Notes: generated by a model from the letters alone, not told the origin. A DNA stretch of 64,000 nucleotides from Quercus robur (GCF_932294415.1 NC_065537.1:53727802-53791801); one strand, 5' to 3'. Shown: positions 32,000-44,000, numbered from the stretch's first letter. Numbers and translations: made by a program.

Positions 32000-33480
32000 G
32001 TATGTGTATTCCAAGGTGGGTTTGGGAGCAAATTTTGGGAAATAATTAGACTTACAATTTGGAAAATGCTAAAATTGTTACAAAAATTATTACATTAGAC
32101 TTACAATTTGAGGTGATAATATATGAATGTGATTGTTGAATTTTAATCTAACTAATAAATAAAGTTTAGTGACACAAAAATATCTCACAATTTTATTCGC
32201 AATTGTTAAGTTGATATATTATAACTGGTGTATAATAATTATAAGAAAAAAAAGGTAACCTCATTATAAATTAAATGTTTACAAAATAATGTAGTAATAA
32301 ATATAATTAGTGAACTTCAACAACTTATTTAATGAAATTGTCAATTATTTCGTTAATAAGGAAAATACTAAAGGTATTAAAAAATTTATTACAAAAAACT
32401 TACAAGCTGATATAACAAAAACATGATTAATTTCACTTAAAAAAACATAATAAATTTATGTTTTAATTTTTTTTTTTTTTTTTATGATTGGTAGCACATT
32501 AGAATATAAGGTTTATATAATGAGTTTGACTTACCTTCAATACTTTTTAAAAATGAATTTCTTTATGTTTTAATAAAAAATTACCACATCACTTACTAAC
32601 TAAATAAAATGTATAAATTAAAACTAATTACCACTTATCATTTTATATTTTAAAAAAAAAACATATCTAATTAAAAAATTACTGATTATAAGTCAACTTC
32701 TTATATAATAGACTTTATGATATTTTTAGCTTGACTTTTTGCTGTAGAGTATGATTATGTAATTAAATTTGGGTCTGACTTGTATCCAATGGACCATGAC
32801 CAATAGTCACTGAACCTGTAGGATATGAACACATGTCCAATCTTGAAAACGCACCGGACACAACTCTACCCATTAAATTCATTGAATCTTTAATGCTACT
32901 TTAAAAGTGACGTCAAGTTATAAAGTAATGACAAATGGTCAACAATAGATGTGCATTCAGTAATTTAAGACGTCCTCTAATCTAAAGTCGTAACACGTGT
33001 TTATGAGAAAAAGAATATGCGCTTTATTTATGCATTTGTCCGTTTAATTTATACCTGACCTGTGCAGGAGAAAAATCCCTTCGTATTCTCGCAAAATTAA
33101 TTGTGACGTCACTTTCACGTAAGTACTATGTAATCTTACATCATTGAATATCAGCAATGCTAATACCACATGCAAAAACACACTCTGCCGCAACTTTTTG
33201 ACTAGATTTAGAATATATGAGGCTTCTAAAAAGTCTTAAAACTCAACTATCTTCTAATGTTTTTAATAAAAACGTTTATTAAAAATCATCTCCCCTACCC
33301 CTACGCACCTTTGGCATTTAAAAAAAAAAAACCTCCCATATTATTGTGGTAACTATTTGACTATAAAATCTTTTTTAAAAAGTTGTAAAATGTTTTACCT
33401 TTGAAAAATATTTTCCAAAAACACACCATGGTTTCCCCTCTCCCATTTGGTCGCTAGGTCACCGGTCCAGTGGCCAGAGA
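32000..33480. other. AT-rich intergenic stretch with a cluster of ACGT-core sites
   Basis: No gene is seen. A 17-bp phrase ATTAGACTTACAATTTG is duplicated at about 32046 and 32094. Between 32908 and 33120 there are five ACGT-core motifs (see the separate regulatory entry). Confidence 0.5.
32908..33120. promoter_or_regulatory. Cluster of bZIP-type ACGT motifs
   Basis: TGACGTCA occurs at 32908-32915 and again at 33104-33111, GACGTC at 32969-32974, CACGTG at 32994-32999, and CACGT at 33116-33120, all in otherwise AT-rich DNA. These are binding cores for TGA/bZIP factors. The cluster is about 1.5-1.75 kb upstream of the UGT start; regulation of that gene is only a possibility. Confidence 0.4.
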
Positions 33481-34273
33481 ATCCAGGGACAGATCTAGGA
33501 TTTTAACCTAGCGAGAGCTGGAGAAAAAAAGAAAAAAAAAAACCTCCAAATAGACATTCATATAGTATTAAAAAATTATAAATACTCAAAGTCGTTGTTT
33601 CTAAATACATTAAGATGCAATCATTTACTAATAAAGACAAAAACAAAATAATGTTTTTTTTTTAATAAGAGGCTGCCTAGGATATATATATATATTTTTT
33701 GGTTAAAGTTAGAGCATTATAGTGGTGGTATTAAAAATTTTAGCTTTTAGCACCTCAAAAAACTACTTTATAATACACCCAATATCAAATGTTCTATTTT
33801 TTTTTTAATCACTTCATCTAAAATAATATAAACAACTCATTAAAATAATAAAAAAAGCTAGAGAATTTGAGATTTTTAATTAAAGGAAGGTATGTAATCT
33901 TAATAAAATATTGTATTTTATTTTTAACAACTTACTACAATCAACTAGTATAGTCAACCGGTATTTATACCTGTTTATTGTAGTTGCAAAAAATTTAACT
34001 TTACCTTCTCCAATACACATGATTTTTTGGTTCTTTGGTGGTAAAATAGTTTTTTTTGCTAAAATACAATCATCATTGTGAATGTTTTTATTGTTTTTGT
34101 TAAGTGTTTGGGTTGGATAGTTACTATTTAGTTAAGGCTAGTTAGGTTTATTGAGGGGAAGGGAGCCTAAGGTTTTGGAAGGAGGGCCAACTACAAAAAT
34201 GAAATATATATAATAACTATTAAAAAAATGGACCTAGGGGGGGCCCGAGCCCCCATCTGGGTTTGTCCCTACC
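33481..34273. mobile_element. Possible hAT-like non-autonomous element
   Basis: CAGGGACAGATCTAGGATTT near 33486 and, inverted, TAGGGACAAACCCAG near 34272 resemble the imperfect ends of common plant hAT derivatives. No clean 8-bp duplication is seen. The interior is AT-rich and noncoding. The flanks (GTGGCCAGAGAATC against GTGGCCGGAGAC) are themselves similar, which may mean an insertion into a short repeat. Confidence 0.35.
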
Positions 34274-34906
34274 GAAGACACCACTTTGGCAATGGTACTG
34301 ACGGTCTAGTGGCCGGAGACTTCACTCCGGCTACCTATGTTAGAGGTCTAATAATCGAAGATGCAATTTTGTCAATCGATGTTGGTGGTCTGGTCACCAA
34401 AGTACCCGCTTTGACTGTGAGTTCCAATGGCCTGGTCACCAGACCTTTAGCACCAGTGATTTTGATGTTAAGCTATCAGTTTTGGTGGTTTGTTTGAAAA
34501 TTTTATTTGTTATACTAAACACCTAAAAATATTTTATATTTCAAAATATTTTACTTCAAAACAAACGGAGCATAATGACAAATTTTATTCCTATGGGTTG
34601 TGACCTTCATTGTATTTTTATGGGCTACCATAGGTCTAAAGCCCATGGAGGATAGGTTGCATTGACCCATGAAAAGGATGAAACCCAAACCAAAACACTA
34701 GCCAACAAGGTAGCCCCACAAGGACATGAGAGCCCTTGTAAAAGAGGCCAATTGCAGTAAATTTGTAGAAATTGAGCCCCAATGAATGCCCACAAGGTTC
34801 GTGTCAAAAACTCAAATTTGTGAGACAGTAAACCTTAGGAAACTAACCCAAAAGTCATATCATGAAACAAGAGAGGCTTGATATGAAAAAATAAAAAGGG
34901 CTCTAA
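34274..34906. other. Intergenic stretch, no gene recognised
   Basis: 34300-34500 repeats the phrase GGTCTGGTCACC (also TCTAGTGGCC) in a G/T-rich setting. 34620-34880 has no recognisable coding sense. Confidence 0.4.
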
Positions 34907-35755
34907 GAGCATCCACAGCAGTGGTGCTAAAAAGCCATATTGGTTTTTTAAGCACCTCAAATACCTAAAAACCATTCTGCAGTAATGGAGCTATAGGTAA
35001 AATTTTTACCTCTTCAGCTATAGTGCACAACCATCTATAGATGTGCACTATAGCTTCAAAGCTATATAAAAAAAAAAATGTTATTTAACTTTTCTCTCTC
35101 TTTTCCATTAAAATATTCTCTTTCTCTCTCTCTTCCTTCTTTATCTTTTCTCTCTTTCTTTTCGTCAAACTCAGAGTCTCAGCTCTCTCTCTTCCTTCTC
35201 TATTTTTTCGCTATCTTTTCTCTCTTATTTTCGTGTGATCGACGTTGGCGTGAGTCGGTGGGTTTCATGGATGGCGTGATCGGCGATGGCGTGGGTCAGT
35301 GGGTCGACAATGGTTGGTCTAGTTCGATGGTGGTCTGGGTTTGATGTTGGGTTTTGTGCCTCTTGGTCTTGTTTATTCTCTCTCTCGATCAAGCTTAGAT
35401 GGTGGGTTTGATGGTGGTCTGGGGTGCTAGCTCAACACTCTTGGTCTGAAAATCAAGCTCAGATCTGTTGGATTTTTTGGCAACAGTTGTGGGTGGTCTT
35501 GGCTTGCTTGTTGTTGTTGAGTGGTTGTGGGTGGTTGTTCTTGGTTGGCAGTGGTTGTGGATTGTGTCGTTTGTGGTTTTTTTTTGGTACTAGGATTTAT
35601 TATTTTATTGTAGTAGATATATTATTTTATTGTGTTGAAAGCTAAAATAGATCCACTGTTGCTGGATGTTTAGTAAAATGAGTAGGTAAAATAGATAAAG
35701 TAGCTTTTTGTGGTGTCGAATAGCTAAAAAAATAGCTCTACTACTGTGGATGCTC
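34907..35755. mobile_element. PIF/Harbinger-like non-autonomous element (second of three)
   Basis: The termini GAGCATCCACAGCAG and the inverted CTACTGTGGATGCTC pair closely. The 3-bp duplication TAA flanks both ends (34904-34906 and 35756-35758). The 849-bp interior contains a CT-rich, 5'-leader-like tract (35090-35230) followed by GC-richer DNA (35230-35560) that could be captured sequence, but no protein is recognised. It has no transposase. Confidence 0.88.
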
Positions 35756-36603
35756 TAATGAGGGACTCAATGGTCTTAGTGTTTGTGCAAATGGTTGCAA
35801 AGCACGACTATCACTCATTCCAAAGTTAATACTTTAGGATTAAATGGCTTGATCTACAACCCAAGCCTGCAAAGAAGCTTGACTTGTCACAATCAAAACC
35901 CTAGGGAGGCAAGGCTTGATAGGAAGTGGAGGAAAATCCAAGAATGTGGCATTCTGCTGCAACTGTTGAGCATTGTGTTTGCAAGGAAACAAATATATTC
36001 CAAAAGAACGTAAGAGGGTCTACAATAAGGTGAATGTCAAGAATATTTCGTTATATCTGTTAGATTAAATGAATAAATTCATCATCTCCTAATAGCTTAA
36101 AATTTATAGAGAATTAGTAATTTAATATGGTATAAGATTAAGAGGTCTTGGATTCAATCCCATATATCCACCTTACTTCCTATTTAAATTTTCACATGTT
36201 GGGCCCCCACTCAATAGCAACTAAGGTGGCCCACATGCGAAGCAAGAGTTAATAGTTTAAGTTTTTAGGAGAATTGGTAATTTAACATTATCCTTGGACG
36301 GTTTGCACACTAAAGTAGCTCCATCACTATTTATTACCCCCAACCACCATTTCATTCGCACAAGTATATGTGCTTCTGGGGTGTGGGGGGCAAGGGCTAA
36401 GGTTCAAATCTCCAAGAGGGAGCTTCACATACATATACACTTAGATTATGTTAGAGTAGAATTTTTATCTTGTATAAAAAAGAACAAGGAAGCATTTTCT
36501 CATAGTTATTACCAAATCTAGAAATCAAGCTTATACTTATAAAGACAAACCAAAAGTTCATTGCCTTGAGAACTTTGGGATTCGCAAAGATTGAAGGCTA
36601 TAA
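35756..36603. other. Intergenic stretch with short dispersed repeats
   Basis: Two related phrases (GAGAATTAGTAATTTAA near 36113 and GAGAATTGGTAATTTAA near 36269) and tRNA-like TTGGATTCAATCCC near 36152 suggest decayed retroelement or SINE pieces. No gene is seen. Confidence 0.4.
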
Positions 36604-37769
36604 GAGCATTACCATCAGGTGTGCCAAAAGCCAAATATTTAGCCAGGTGTGCTGAAAGCAAAATATTTGGCATTTGGCACACCAAATACCAAAAATCCTT
36701 TCTCATGAGGTGTGCCAAATGCCAAAACATTTGGCACCTGTGAACAATACTGTTCCAAAGTTGGAACGGTACGGCCAAAAATACTATATGGAAAAATTAA
36801 TTTTTTAATGATTTATTTTCTCCTTTCATTAATTTTATCTCCTTTTTTCTCTCTCTCGTCTGTATGCCTCACTTTTCTTTCATCCCTTCTCTCTCTCTCT
36901 CTCTCACAATCCGCCATAGTGATCTCTCCACTCGCCGCCTTGCCTCCACTGCTCACCAGCAGCTCGCCTCCGCCGCTCGCCAGCAACTCACCTCCTCCAC
37001 TCGCCAAGCAACTTGCCTCTCCTCCGACGCCAACGCCACTCACCTCCGCCAATGCCACTCGCCAAGCAACCTACCTCCACCGAAATCTGCCCGATCTCAC
37101 TAAGATCTGATTCCCCTTATTTGTTTGGATTGTTTATGGTTGATTTTAGGGATTGGATCTGGTTTGACAAATTAGATTGGAGGATAACAATGATAACAAG
37201 GCTGATGATCGGGTTTTCGAGACTCCGGCGGAAGGGTCATCGAGGAAACCGTTGATGGAGAGCGTAAGGAAGGAGATTTTGGAGCTAGGGTTTCCGAATG
37301 GCGGTTACAATTATCTGAAGCCCTTGCGGGAGATTAAGAACACTGGTGGTGGCCGTTGTTGCAGTGGTGGTTGTGGGTTTGTTTGATTTGGGATGGGTTT
37401 TGAGGTTTGTGAATGTGGTGGTTTGTTGTGGATTTTTTATTTTTTATTTTTTTTATTTTTTTATTTTTTTTAAGGTGGCGTTGGTGGATGTGGATTTTTA
37501 TCAACGGTGGCTGTTGGTGTTGTTGCAGCAATGGTTGTTGGTGGCTGTTGTTGCGGCAGTGATGGTTGTGCCGTTGTTGCTGTTGTTGTTGATGATGGGG
37601 AGGAGTTAATATATTATTTTAATGTGTTGTAAATATTATTTTAATGTATAGAATTGAAAAATAAAACATGTGATGAATGAGATATTATAAAATGATGTGG
37701 TAAAATGATAAAATAAGCTTTTGGTGTGTCAAAATAACATTTTTTATAAAAGAACTGATGAGAATGCTC
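36604..37769. mobile_element. PIF/Harbinger-like element (third of three) carrying a gene fragment
   Basis: The termini GAGCATTACCATCAG and the inverted CTGATGAGAATGCTC are flanked by TAA (36601-36603 and 37770-37772). The 1166-bp interior has a CT-rich leader-like tract (36840-36905), a proline/alanine-type GC-rich stretch (36915-37110), an intron-like T-rich segment ending in a TTAG acceptor at 37175, and an exon-like piece at 37176-37353. It has no transposase. Confidence 0.88.
37176..37353 (+). pseudogene. Captured exon fragment resembling LTV1 (40S ribosome biogenesis factor)
   Basis: The frame beginning at 37177 reads DDRVFETPAEGS, then RKEILELGFPNGGYNYLKPL and REIKNTGGG. This corresponds to the conserved ILELGFPDDGYNYL-LREIKNTGGG block I recall from plant LTV1 proteins, which assist small-subunit maturation and export. 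The piece is preceded by a splice-acceptor-like ATTAG and passes into low-complexity G/T-rich DNA, so it is only an exon fragment inside the Harbinger-like element. The parent assignment is from memory. Confidence 0.6.
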
Positions 37770-37772
37770 TAA

Positions 37773-38091
37773 TGGAGAAGACGTTTCCTTAATTATAGAT
37801 ATAAATAGGGAGTCCAATAAGCTTCACAAAACAGGCAACACCACCAAAAACAAGCAACAACTTAAATTGATAAACCATTTACAAATTTATCATGATACAT
37901 CCTTCAAAAGCTCAACAATACCTCAAATCCTATAAAGCCTTTTGATATGCAAGACTTGGTCCTTCTTCTCTCCCTTTAACCTTGCTTATTTGCAGGGATT
38001 GTATATGACACACTTTGCCCTCGCTAGGATATGATATATGAGCTATTTCGGAAAGGATCTCAAACCTCTTAGATTTGAATGGTTCTAATAA
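37773..38091. other. Intergenic stretch, nothing recognised
   Basis: Short AT-rich sequence between two DNA transposons; no coding or RNA signal. Confidence 0.4.
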
Positions 38092-38292
38092 GGGTCTGTT
38101 TGGGATCCACTTATTTTGTTGAAACTGAAATTTTTGTTGTTGAAAGTATTGTAGATAAAGGTAAAAATTAGCTGAAATAATATAGCGGGATCCATTAATA
38201 GTACCAAAAAGTGCAGTGGGACCTATGAATAATACCAAAAATAAGCTAAATAGTAAAATAAGTTGGCAAAAATAATCTTTGCAAACAGACAC
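38092..38292. mobile_element. Tourist-like MITE, copy 1 (201 bp)
   Basis: The stretch begins GGGTCTGTTTGGGATCC and ends GCAAACAGACAC, with TAA on both sides (38089-38091 and 38293-38295). The inner body (CTGAAACTGAAATTTTTG, AGATAAAGGTAAAA, CAAAAAGTGCAGTGGG) is shared with the copies at 38296 and 61152. Confidence 0.9.
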
Positions 38293-38295
38293 TAA

Positions 38296-38496
38296 GGGTT
38301 TGTTTGGGATCCGCTTACTTTGCTGAAATTGAAAATTTTTTGCTGAAAGTACTGTAGATAAAGGTAAAAGCTAGCTAAAATAGTACAGTGAGACCTATGA
38401 ATAATATCAAAAGGTGTAGTGGTGTCCATGAATAGTAGCAAAAATAAGCTGAATAGTAAAATAAGTTGACTTTTTAATTTAGAGCCAAATGCACCC
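38296..38496. mobile_element. Tourist-like MITE, copy 2 (201 bp), adjacent to copy 1
   Basis: GGGTTTGTTTGGGATCC to GCCAAATGCACCC, flanked by TAA at 38293-38295 and 38497-38499. It shares its left TAA with the right TAA of copy 1, so one MITE used the target duplication of the other. Confidence 0.9.
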
Positions 38497-38814
38497 TAAG
38501 TCTGAAGGAGTCGGGTGTCGAGGTTCCTTATATGTTATCACCAAATGCGCAACTGGTCTATTTTACCTGTTTTTCACAAAATAAATATTGACTAACCCAC
38601 TTCATTTCATTAACGTAACAAATTTTTATTTGGATTTTGGGCGTTGGTGTTTATGTGCAATCTGATAGCGGCAAAATAGGACCAAAGGACTAGGAGTACC
38701 AGACTCGACTCCCTAACCAGTGGCTATATATAATTAATCTATGACATGTATGTGTCTAGGGTATAGCCTGAACCAAAAAAATAAAGAACCCCACACTATG
38801 ATAAAATAATTGTC

Positions 38815-38925
38815 AAGAGCTTTATAGTTAAGTGGTATTATCTAGTTCAATTATATATGAAGAAAACCTAGGTTTCAAATCTCCCATTGTTATAATGATG
38901 ATGATGATGATGATGATGATAATAG
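38815..38925 (+). mobile_element. Possible SINE with (ATG)n tail
   Basis: TAGTTAAGTGGTATTATCTAG (A-box-like) and GGTTTCAAATCTCCC (B-box-like) are spaced as in tRNA-derived SINEs. The tail is a (ATG)8-type microsatellite at 38895-38920. Evidence is limited to these motifs. Confidence 0.4.
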
Positions 38926-39848
38926 TCACTTGGATATATTGAACTTGCAACCCTAAAAGCCACTCTACTTGGTTGAATCCACAAGCAACATCATTTTGGA
39001 TTGTATGGTATGGATAGTTCTCACTCGATTAGTTTTCTATTTCTTAAAAATTTCAACCCTTCTACTAATCAAATTCATCTATCTTGCAATCTTTTCAGAT
39101 TCTCTTTTCTTCATAGTTAAGTTCTAGAGTATTGCCAACGACGTTTAGATCAAATGTCATTTTTTTCATGTTTCTAACAAAAATATTTAAGGTTTAAATT
39201 ATCCTTGTCCCATTTATAATATATATAAAAAATTATAAAAAAAAAAAAAAAGATATTGAGCTTTGAATTTGGTCGTTTGATTTCTTTTGATGGAAAATAA
39301 TTTCTTACAATGTATCCAAAAAAGAAAAGTTCTAGAGTATTGTATTTTGTCATTCAATTTCTTTTGACAGTAAATACTTTCTCCATGAGTAGATTTGCAT
39401 TCCTTTGCAGGGTTGACTCTTCTACTAAGATATCAAGGCTCCAAGAATTAGCCAATAGATGAAAATCATGTCCCGTGCAATATTTCTTTCTTTTCCTGTG
39501 TATGAGTAGTAATAAAACCTTAAGTATTAGCAAATAAATGTAAACAATTTTAAGAAATCATCTCTCTTCTCGTGGATTGTACTGTAGAACTCCCACTCTC
39601 CTACACATGCGAAAACTGATTGGTAAAAATAAAAATATCACTCTCTCTAAGTACACTAGCATCAGTTGTGTCAATTCCTTAGAGTAGGTAAAATGTAATT
39701 AGTAATTTTTCTAATTACATAGAATAAATACTTCAATATTAGTTCCACACACACACATATTACATGTCACTGAAAAGAGTTATAAAATTTAAACGGTTAA
39801 GATTTATTTCAGTGAATTGACAAATATTTAATTTTTTAGACTTTTGTG
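38926..39848. other. AT-rich intergenic stretch
   Basis: No gene is recognised. The phrase TCTAGAGTATTG recurs (about 39123 and 39330), as does TTGAATTTGGTCGTTTGATT/GTCATTCAATTTC, hinting at a small duplication. Confidence 0.4.
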
Positions 39849-39858
39849 TCAATTGTTG

Positions 39859-40226
39859 GCACAAAATTGGCTTCTACCCTTTTCGGGCAAAATAAATAGC
39901 ATTCTACCCCCTTTCCCAAACTAATTAGGAAAATGCCCCTCTTTTGAAAACTGACTTTTTCAAAATCAAGTTAAGTCCTATAGTGACGTTTTTAAAGACC
40001 TATAGTGACGTTTTTAAGGACTTAGAGTGACATTTTTTAACTCAAGCTCCATGAAATCGAGTTATAAGTAAAAAAATTGCATGTAACTCGACTTTATGGA
40101 AATCAAGTTACAAAACACTACTATAGGTCATTAAAACGTCACTATAGGCTCTTTAAAACGCTACTATAAGTCATTAAAACGTTACTATAGGCTCCTTAAA
40201 ACACCAATATAGGGTTTCAGAATATA

Positions 40227-40259
<33 letters not shown>

Positions 40260-40375
40260 AAACTCGATTTTGAAAAAAGTTGATTTTCAAAAGAATGACA
40301 TTTCTTTAATTAGTTTGGGAAATGAGGTAGAATGCTATTTATTTTGCCCGAAAAGGACAGAGGCCAATTTTGTTC
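39859..40375. mobile_element. Mutator-type foldback MITE with repeat-rich arms
   Basis: The ends GCACAAAATTGGCTTCTACCC and, inverted, GAACAAAATTGGCCTCTGTCC continue as inverted repeats for over 100 bp (CCCTTTTCGGGCAAAATAAATAGCATT is mirrored near 40340). The 10-bp duplication TCAATTGTTG is perfect (39849-39858 and 40376-40385). Both arms carry tandem ~22-bp units containing CTATAGTGACGTTTT or its complement. It is noncoding. Confidence 0.88.
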
Positions 40376-40385
40376 TCAATTGTTG

Positions 40386-41063
40386 TCAAAAAACTCAAAA
40401 CAACTAAACATGAGGAGGAATGTCATATTCTTAATTTATTATTATTATTCCAATTAAAAATTATTTCTTATATAGAGTTTATAAAAATAAAAGAGTTTTA
40501 ACCTATAACATCTGCTCTTGATAATAGTTTCTTATCATCAAACCAATACATCAATCAATTTTTGGTGTAAGTGGAGATTGAACCCCCAATATCTTGTTCA
40601 ACAATTAGAAACTTTACCAATTAACCAAGACAAAATCATATACATTCATTTAATATAAATAATTAATGCACAAATGTAAATAATTAATAGATGCATTTAT
40701 CCTATTGACTAATTTAATAAACTAATACTTTATATGTAAACTTTGTTTAAGTTAAAGTTTAAATAAAGAAAATTTCAAAAAATGCAACACATGTCACAAT
40801 CTATAATATATATTGATTGATTGGTTGATTACAATTTACACATGTAGCAATAGAAAACGTTTTACACAAGTTTCCACATTATCAATAATCATGAAAAAGT
40901 AAACTAACATTAAAGAAAATAGTCTTAATGCTCTTCCCACATAGCACCATAATGAAAAGTCCTACGAGCTAGCTATCTCTCATAATTTGAAATAAAGAAA
41001 AGAAAAAAAGTGAGCTCCAAAACTCAGTAAATAATAATGTAACTAGCCAGCTAGATCAAGGCA
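40386..41063. other. 3' flank of the SKA1 gene, AT-rich
   Basis: No gene is seen. 40560-40640 contains GATTGAACCCCCAATATCTTG followed by TTTACCAATTAACCAAG, the look of a decayed tRNA-derived or LINE 3' end. Confidence 0.4.
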
Positions 41064-44000
41064 TCATTGAGGCTTCAAGAGAATAATCACACGGTGATGT
41101 CCAATCCGAGTCTCACTTATGCGACCAAGGTGACGAAGGACCTGCCAAAAAAACAATGCAAAATATGACTTTCTTTGCAGAAGTAAAAACTTTGTAAACA
41201 GATGAAAAACATTGTCTAATCTATTTATAATGCACATAACAAGGTTGTTAACATTCCAGTGTACATAGAACTCCTGTCGTAAAAAGTTAGCAATATCCAC
41301 TTCTCTTTACAAGAGAAAATACTCAACAAGAGGATCTCAGTACAATTAAATAAAGTGTTCATCACTTTGAGTACTGTTATCATGCTAATTATAACAGCAT
41401 TTGCATACCCAAAAAGTAATTTTCAGAACATAAGGAAACTGACTTTCTTCATTTTGCATTATTTATATTTTCGATTTTGTAACAAGGGATGTAGGACTCT
41501 TGAGTGCAACAACACTGGTGTTAATTCTCAACAACTATCTCTTCTGGATTTACTGTCCCTGAAATGAAAGTGAAAGTCTACTGAAAACATTTCCCCATCC
41601 CCAGGGTTGAACATGAAGCATGTATAGATGATGGTAACTATTCAATTTATGCTACATATCATTTTATTTCAGTGACAATCCATGGATTAGCTACTCTGGT
41701 TGCCTATAGAAGGGAAACACTCACAGTCAGTATTGCTTTTCCAGTATTGTCAAGCTTCAGTGCTGGCCCTTTTATGTCATTTTCGAGAAAAAAGTGTTTT
41801 CCCTTTACACCGTCTGTCATAGCAATATCTCTCAGTTCCTGCACATTTAAGCAATGCTGAAAATTGGTCAAACAAATCAAAAATTTATTACCATGCTCAA
41901 AAACAAGAAGAGGTAATCAACACTAACAAGTACAAGCCAATTGTCTAAAAAATGGAATAGAGGTTTCCCGCCTTGGAATATAGCATTGAGATTATGCTAT
42001 TTTGGCACCTCTCTCAAACTGTCTGGAAGGGTCATGGTGTTGGCTGCTGGTACAGGAGGCCACTGCTCTTTTATTTTGTTTTTGGTTAGAATTCAACAAT
42101 GAGCTACATAAAATGGCAGTACCCCAAACACATTGACCCTCCCAACCTTGATTAGTTAGCATTGGAGCCTGGGTCACTAATTCAACCACGAGCCATTGTT
42201 ATTCTAAAAATAAGTTTTCATTAGCCAGGTCAAGGGAGAAGGGAAGCAAGAGATGAAAGAGTCACTTAATTGAGGTTTAGTTTCTCTTACCAGGGCTTTT
42301 TCCCAGTGATTTTCTGCCAGCTTCATGAAGAAAAGGTAATTAATTAGTAGACGTTTAAAGATTAAACACATGCATCAGTATATTTTTTAAAAAGTAATAG
42401 CTTTAAAATAAAATTAAAAAAAAAACACATGCACCAGTATAAAAAACAAACTGGAAAAGGAACCTTTTTCTTTGGAGCTGAAATAAGATGAGCATTTGCT
42501 TCAGCATAAGTTGCCATGTCATTAATAGCTGCATTGACCTTCTCTAGTGTCAGCCTTCCTCTCATGTATCTGCAATTACAGATGTATTAGACACCCATAA
42601 CAAGTATAATATAAGTGAGAAGATTTAAGTGAATTATTATGATGCATAAGCAGATGGTATAGCTGGAAGCTGAATGATTACAGAAGGAAATAAGTACTTA
42701 CGATGACAGAGAATCAAGCTCATTGGCAGTTATATGCCACAAGGGTGGAGAGCCACGACCCTTTTTTTCCTGAAATTGAAAACATAACTAAGATGAAGAA
42801 TGGATGCTTGCAACAATTTCCTCACACTGCAGCTGAATATAATTTAAACACAATTACAAAATGACCTACAGTTTGCTTCTTTTTCCGATTGATACCTCAC
42901 TCGTTTTTGAGGTTCAAGGGAAGAAATTTATTTAATATTACCATTTTCTATAGAACAATAGTATAAAGAAAAAAGGGTAACTATTCAATGCATACATCAC
43001 AAATATTCATCATAACCACCATAGCCATTGACAACTCCTAATTTAAGGGTAAAATAGACTTCTTAATTGCATCAACGTCTCGAATTTTCAACACAGAGAA
43101 TATTTCCAGTGAACAACCAAGTTAAGTTCCTTCAAAATGTTTGGAGCATTTGTGGCTAGTTGTGTATTGATGTTTTTGCACTGAACCCTATATTACAAAT
43201 TTACAATTTGTAAATATTTTTTTCCAAGTATATTCACTTCAAGAGCAAAGAATAAAAATCTCAAAATATGCATTTATGCAAGCCTTGTCTCACATATGCC
43301 CATTCACAAATCACAACATCAATCCCTTATAAAATTCATATTTAGGTAGATCATCCATAGAGGAGCCTTCATTTTTCATTGTCAATGAAAAGAACCATGT
43401 GGCATGGAATTCTAGCTTCTGAGCATCATTGAATAACCCAAAAAAAAACTACTAAATTATTAACACCTGATTTTGCCCCTCAAACCTTGGAAGTTAACCA
43501 GCTTCATGTATATTATATGGCCACCTTATCACATCACGTGATTGGGTTACTCTTGAGTTATAACAGTATTTTAAGTAACATCTAGGATAAATGAGCTGAC
43601 ACATCATGTTACCATGCCAATATGTGAAAGCTATTGTTCTATTATCTGAATTATGTATGCTACAAAGTCAGCAATGCATTTGCAGATTCTAACTTCAAAT
43701 ATAATTAACAGAAAAACCCATACTCATTTCTTATTGGTAAGTTACACAACACCTAGTGAGTCTTGAACCCAAGACCACGACCACAATCTTCACTCTGATC
43801 TTTAATGGGAAGAGATATCATTGAAGCTAAAGCTAATTGATAAGGAACTAATTCATTCTTCCAAATGGTCAAGTTTTACTATAGACTTTTAGAATGATTA
43901 GCAACAATTAGTGGTGAAAATATGTCCAAATAGGGCTCCATAGAATGCAATTTCCAATCCACTTCTATTCTCTTTCTTTTTTTTCTTTTTAACCTGTTCA

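Noticed and set aside
35078-35344. 88-codon ORF with hydrophobic start
   Set aside because: The start is a translated (CT)n tract within the second Harbinger-like element.
36712-37110. 132-codon Ser/Leu/Pro ORF with leader-like start
   Set aside because: CT-rich and GCC-rich low-complexity cargo of the Harbinger-like element; no known domain and another frame is equally open.
37346-37609. 87-codon Val/Phe-rich ORF
   Set aside because: Low-complexity GTGGTT/TTTTTA repeats inside the third Harbinger-like element; looks like a membrane protein only by composition.
38895-38920. Regular short repeat as CRISPR-like array
   Set aside because: It is a simple (ATG)n microsatellite in a plant genome; no spacers. 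No CRISPR array is present anywhere in the window.
41355-41860. Plus-strand ORFs within the SKA1 gene
   Set aside because: They are shadows of introns and of exon 8 of the minus-strand gene.
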